Below, in pieces: positions 60,594 through 64,000 of a stretch of 64,000 bases of DNA (within the stretch, counting starts at the first letter, position 1; each line of letters opens with the position of its first letter). The translations under genes and the position numbers were made by a program. The DNA is from an uncultured Opitutales bacterium (lineage in GTDB: Bacteria; Verrucomicrobiota; Verrucomicrobiia; Opitutales; Intestinicryptomonadaceae): positions 4,574 to 68,573 of the forward strand of contig URAJ01000008.1 in NCBI GenBank assembly GCA_900545715.1, in the 5' to 3' direction. The notes under the pieces are model-generated. The model was not told the DNA's origin and searched no databases. It saw only the letters and a program-made list of their open reading frames with translations.

Positions 60594-63131
60594 CTATCCC
60601 ATTTTTGCGCCGATGAGAGGCTTCATAGTTTCCCATTCCCTCTCGACGCATTCGCGGACTCTTTTGCAGAATTTTTCGTATGTTTCGCCCTCGCGGATGC
60701 TCATCGGCTTCAAATAATGCACGAAGATATCGGAGCCGAATTTAGGGAATGTCGCACCCGGCTTCAGCGCCTCATACGCGCCGCGTATGGCAACGGGGAC
60801 TACTTTTACGTTCATTTCTTTTGCCAAAATTGCAAAAGTGCTTCTAAATTCTGAAACGCTGCCATCCTTAGTCCGGGTTCCTTCGGGGAATATGACAACT
60901 CTGTCGCCCTGCCTAAGCGCTTCGGCGAGTTTTCTTATAGATTCGCTCACATTGTCGTTGATATCCATTATCACGACATTGCTCCTCTCGGCGAAAGTTC
61001 TTAGGAAGCCGCCTTTTAGTATTTTTCTCAATTTTGCAAAAAAGTAGGTCTTGTATATTTGAGTCTTTGTAAACGGCGCTACGGCGAATGCCCCGTCGAG
61101 ATAGCTTTGGTGGTTTGGTGCTATTATAAGCGGCTCGCCGCTTTCTATGTTTTCGAGCCCAGAGTATCTAACCCTGTAAAACAATTTCATCAAAGTCCTA
61201 AAAAACGAAATTGTCGCAAAATGGAAAAAGTGGGGCTTTTGAAGCTTGGGGCGGGGAAGGGCGTTGATTATGTTTGCCCAAGTTATGTTTTTTAGCTGCG
61301 GCTCAAAGGACGAATTGCGGTTCTTTTCCACATATTCTGCAAATTGCCTGAGTGTGGGATACTTCTCAAAATCCCTCTCTGTGACGTCAACACCGCAGTT
61401 TTCCTTTACATAGCATTGGATTGAAATCTTGCCGAGCGAGTCGAGCCCAAGATCCATCTCCATATGGGAATCCGCCGACACTGGCATAGAAATTTGACCA
61501 GAAAGCATCTCTTTTAATTCGGCGTACGTCTTTGAGTTTGGTTCAGGCTTGGGCGGCTCCGCCTTGCGGCGCGATATGTTTTCGAGATACGCCGCAAGGT
61601 GGTAGCGCTTAAGCTTGCCCACGCGCGTTCGGGGCAAATCTTCCGTCGTAAGCGCAATTCTTATAATCCTCTTATAAGTGGCAGCAGAGCGGTTGTAGGG
61701 GAGGACTGCGGTGTCCCTTATAATGGTTTCGGCGGCCTCGATTCCTCCTGACTTCTCTATAAACTCAGGCTTTACACGTATTATTGCCTGCAAAATGTTT
61801 TCGTACATCAGAACTCCCACTTCGAGAATTTCTGGAGATTGCGCCGCAATCTGCGCCTCCATCTCTGCGGGATTTATATTTTTGCCATTCGGCAAAACTA
61901 TTATTTCTTTGCGCCTGCCGGTAATGAATAAAAATCCGTCTTCATCGACATATCCGAGGTCTCCCGTAAACAGCCAGCCGTTGCGGATTGCCTCGCGAGT
62001 TTCCTCCGGGCGGTTGTAGTATCCAGGTGTTACGTTGCCGCCCTTTACGGCGACTTCCCCCTCTACTATCCTGATTTCAACTCCGGGAAGCGCTTCGCCG
62101 GGCGAGCCGATTTTTATCCTCCCGATTCTTGGAAATGCGATAATCGGGGCGCATTCGGTCATTCCGTAGCCCTCGCGCACGCCGAATCCGAGCGTGTCGA
62201 GATCAGCCCAAACTTTGCGGTCGAGCGCCGCTCCGCCGGATATCCAAAATTTTACCTCTCCGCCAAATTTTTTATGTATTGCCGAAAAAAGTTTTTCGGA
62301 AAACTTGCGGCTGTTTGCGGCCTTCGCCAGCGAAAACAACCCTCTCAACACAGCCGAATGGTTTATCTTGGACATTATGTTGGAGTGCAGCAGCTCATAG
62401 AACCTCGGTACGCTTATTATCATGTCAACCGGATATTTTTGCAGCACTCCCGCAATGTCGGCGGGCGATATCGATTTTGGGAAAACCAGTTTCCCACCGA
62501 CGTGCAACGGCATTACGAGAGTCCCCATAAGCGGCAGAATATGGTGGAATGGCAGCATTATCAGCACTCTTATTCCGTCGAAATAGTATTTTGCCTCCGC
62601 TACCGCCTTCATGTTGGCGTACATATTCGCAAAGGTAAGCACCACTCCCTTCGGGTTCCCGGTCGTTCCGGATGTGTACACTATAAACGCCATGTCGGTG
62701 TCTTCGCGCGCAACTCCCCATTCTTCGGGATTGGATATTTTATTTCCCAAATTTTCCTCTGAAAATATATCCTCCAAAACAAGTATTTCCGGCTTATTCG
62801 CAAGCCCGCTTGCAGCCTCCAAGGCGGTCTGGTAATTCGCGCGGTCGCAGCAGAGAATTTGTGGGGAGGCGTCGGACAATATAAAAGCCGTTTCGGCGGC
62901 GGACGACTTTGCGTCAATCGGTATTACCGCCGCCCCGACCCTCCATGCCCCGTAGAGCGCAAACACCCATTCGGGGGAATTTTCCGCAAAAATCGCAACC
63001 CTTTCAGGGGGATTTTTTTTGAAAATTTCCTCGGCGCGCTTGGCGCGCTCGAATAGGTCGGCGTACGACAGGTTGAAATCCAAGCCGACGAGGGCGGGGC
63101 GGTCAAAATATTTTAGGAGGGTTATTTTCAT
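60594..63131 (-). CDS. Three-domain acyl-activating enzyme: AMP-ligase, ACP, PlsC acyltransferase
   Basis: Lipid-metabolism fusion, 845 residues. The adenylate-forming domain (about 1-520) has YTSGTTGNPKG at 152, GYGMTEC and FTGDLGYVDEDG. A carrier domain (about 535-605) has DLGLDSLGK with the phosphopantetheine serine at 565. A PlsC-type acyltransferase (about 635-835) has NHQSYLDG (His674, Asp679) and FPEGTRTKDG. Presumably it activates a fatty acid, holds it on its own carrier and esterifies a lyso-lipid, like Aas but with a built-in ACP. Its start overlaps the tgt-like stop by 4 bp (ATGA). Confidence 0.9.
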   Translation of the reverse strand: MKITLLKYFDRPALVGLDFNLSYADLFERAKRAEEIFKKNPPERVAIFAENSPEWVFALYGAWRVGAAVIPIDAKSSAAETAFILSDASPQILCCDRANYQTALEAASGLANKPEILVLEDIFSEENLGNKISNPEEWGVAREDTDMAFIVYTSGTTGNPKGVVLTFANMYANMKAVAEAKYYFDGIRVLIMLPFHHILPLMGTLVMPLHVGGKLVFPKSISPADIAGVLQKYPVDMIISVPRFYELLHSNIMSKINHSAVLRGLFSLAKAANSRKFSEKLFSAIHKKFGGEVKFWISGGAALDRKVWADLDTLGFGVREGYGMTECAPIIAFPRIGRIKIGSPGEALPGVEIRIVEGEVAVKGGNVTPGYYNRPEETREAIRNGWLFTGDLGYVDEDGFLFITGRRKEIIVLPNGKNINPAEMEAQIAAQSPEILEVGVLMYENILQAIIRVKPEFIEKSGGIEAAETIIRDTAVLPYNRSAATYKRIIRIALTTEDLPRTRVGKLKRYHLAAYLENISRRKAEPPKPEPNSKTYAELKEMLSGQISMPVSADSHMEMDLGLDSLGKISIQCYVKENCGVDVTERDFEKYPTLRQFAEYVEKNRNSSFEPQLKNITWANIINALPRPKLQKPHFFHFATISFFRTLMKLFYRVRYSGLENIESGEPLIIAPNHQSYLDGAFAVAPFTKTQIYKTYFFAKLRKILKGGFLRTFAERSNVVIMDINDNVSESIRKLAEALRQGDRVVIFPEGTRTKDGSVSEFRSTFAILAKEMNVKVVPVAIRGAYEALKPGATFPKFGSDIFVHYLKPMSIREGETYEKFCKRVRECVEREWETMKPLIGAKMG

Positions 63132-64000
63132 TTATCGTTTTCGGAAGATTCGTAGCGCGCGATTGTTTCGGCGCTCCACTGTTCGTAGTTGCCGCACTCT
63201 ATGGCTTCGCGCGCCTTTTGCATAAGATTTTGGAAGAAGCGTATATTGTGCATGGAAATCAGCGTGCATGCAAGCATTTCATTGGCCTTCACCAAATGCC
63301 TAATATATGCCCGCGAGAATTTTGAGGAATATCCGCCGGTTTCATTGTCGAGAGGGGAAGAGTCTTCGGCAAATTTTGCGTTTTTGAGGTTTATGGGGCC
63401 GTCGGGAGTGAAGGCAACGGCGTGGCGCGCAAGGCGCGTGGGCATTACGCAGTCGAACATGTCGGCGCCGAGGGCTATCATTTTTAAAAGTTGCGGCGGA
63501 GTGCCGACTCCCATTACGTATCTGGGCTTGTCAAACGGAAGTCCGGAGGCGGAAGCCTCCACTTGCTCGAGCATTTGCGGCTCTGGCTCGCCGACGCTCA
63601 CTCCGCCAATCGCATATCCGGGAAAGTCGAGCTCCGCCAAGCTTTCGGCGCAGCGCTTCCTGATGTCGTCGTAGCAGCCGCCTTGAACTATGCCAAACGA
63701 CAAAATTCCTCTTTGCGGGAGTCCGAGGCGCAAATATTCGTCCTTGCACCTCTTTGCCCATCGTAACGTACGCTCGACTGATTTTATGACTTTTTGTTTT
63801 TCGCAGGGGTAGGGAATGCACTCGTCGAGCACCATGCAGATGTCGGAGCCCAAATTTTTTTGTATTCCCATGCACGATTCCGGCGATATAAAAAGCTTTG
63901 CGCCGTCGAGGTGCGAGGCGAACGATATGCCGTCCTCGGAGATTTTGCGCAGGCTCGATAGGCTGAACGCTTGGAATCCGCCGCTGTCGGTGAGTATTGG
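63128..64000 (-). CDS. tgt: tRNA-guanine transglycosylase homologue lacking the zinc site (partial)
   Basis: Queuosine pathway family: swaps guanine 34 of certain tRNAs for a 7-deazaguanine base. The visible 290 residues run off the right edge, leaving out roughly 90 N-terminal residues. Present are DSGGFQAFSL, the substrate-pocket loop YAIGGVSVGEPEPQML and the nucleophile motif ADMFDCVMPTR. After that the protein departs from the norm. PTRNARNG reads PTRLARHA. The zinc segment usually written CDCYTC reads TGGYSS, so all three ligand cysteines are gone, although the histidine in ISMHNIRFF remains. Overlaps the downstream gene by 4 bp. Confidence 0.88.
   Translation of the reverse strand, partial: PILTDSGGFQAFSLSSLRKISEDGISFASHLDGAKLFISPESCMGIQKNLGSDICMVLDECIPYPCEKQKVIKSVERTLRWAKRCKDEYLRLGLPQRGILSFGIVQGGCYDDIRKRCAESLAELDFPGYAIGGVSVGEPEPQMLEQVEASASGLPFDKPRYVMGVGTPPQLLKMIALGADMFDCVMPTRLARHAVAFTPDGPINLKNAKFAEDSSPLDNETGGYSSKFSRAYIRHLVKANEMLACTLISMHNIRFFQNLMQKAREAIECGNYEQWSAETIARYESSENDK

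Noticed and set aside
1..64000. tRNA, rRNA, insertion sequences, prophage or integrase genes
   Set aside because: Gene-free regions were read for T-arm motifs, inverted termini and transposase-like frames; none were found.

Overview
The window looks like chromosomal DNA of a Verrucomicrobiota bacterium, most likely an Opitutae/Opitutales-type and possibly gut-associated lineage. The case rests on gene content: a DUF1549/DUF1553 - DUF1501 - TIG/PPC secreted gene set typical of Planctomycetes and Verrucomicrobia, a type III glutamine synthetase, LpxD (so an outer membrane), and several secreted polysaccharide-degrading enzymes (a GH-A clan hydrolase, a GH106-like protein, a BNR-repeat sialidase-like lipoprotein, a CE15-type esterase). 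No rRNA, tRNA, CRISPR array, insertion sequence or prophage was seen. Genes are densely packed and of ordinary composition. The assignment is inference from gene content, not from a marker tree.

Layout. 1-8132 (minus strand): carA (cut by the left edge), then a tight run transcribed infA - FecCD-type permease - ABC ATPase - HIT - phoH - PgpH-like HD phosphodiesterase - lpxD, closed by a terminator. 8204-11229: tadA and a DUF2157/GDYXXLXY-type membrane pair. 11355-17241: the DUF1549, DUF1501 and TIG/PPC genes in one plus-strand operon. 17481-23336: secreted GH-A hydrolase, yraN, alr, metF. 23333-26277: lutABC plus a repeat-containing small ORF. 26408-31782: HAD phosphatase, dnaA with upstream DnaA boxes, zinc-ribbon coiled-coil protein, ruvX, truA. 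32803-39556: PPi-type phosphofructokinase, DEDD exonuclease, sialidase-like protein and GH106-like hydrolase. 40105-50118: nitrogen assimilation block (glnA type III, gltB, gltD, a sigma-54 activator). 50720-58339: CE15 esterase, gpmI, an orphan chemoreceptor, ribokinase and sugar transporter. 58955-64000: a 33-residue ribosomal-type protein, a DUF2147 protein, a 57-residue basic ORF, an acyl-ACP-synthetase/ACP/acyltransferase fusion and a tgt-like gene cut by the right edge.

How it fits together. The clearest regulatory logic is at 42237-42615. glnA and gltBD diverge from one intergenic region that carries two good -24/-12 promoters facing outward and a perfect 11-bp inverted repeat between them, and a GAF-AAA+-Fis sigma-54 activator lies directly behind gltD. 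I read this as a self-contained GS/GOGAT control module.

Two other things stand out. The tgt-like gene lacks all three zinc-ligand cysteines of the tRNA-guanine transglycosylase family. Most of the longer intergenic regions also contain short, degenerate tandem duplications with units of about 34 to 71 bp, and two of these stay open as minus-strand reading frames with 12- and 22-residue periodicities. Two very short genes were read directly from the DNA: a COX24/mS38-like ribosomal protein (58955-59056) and a basic ORF that ends just upstream of a hairpin terminator (60145-60318).
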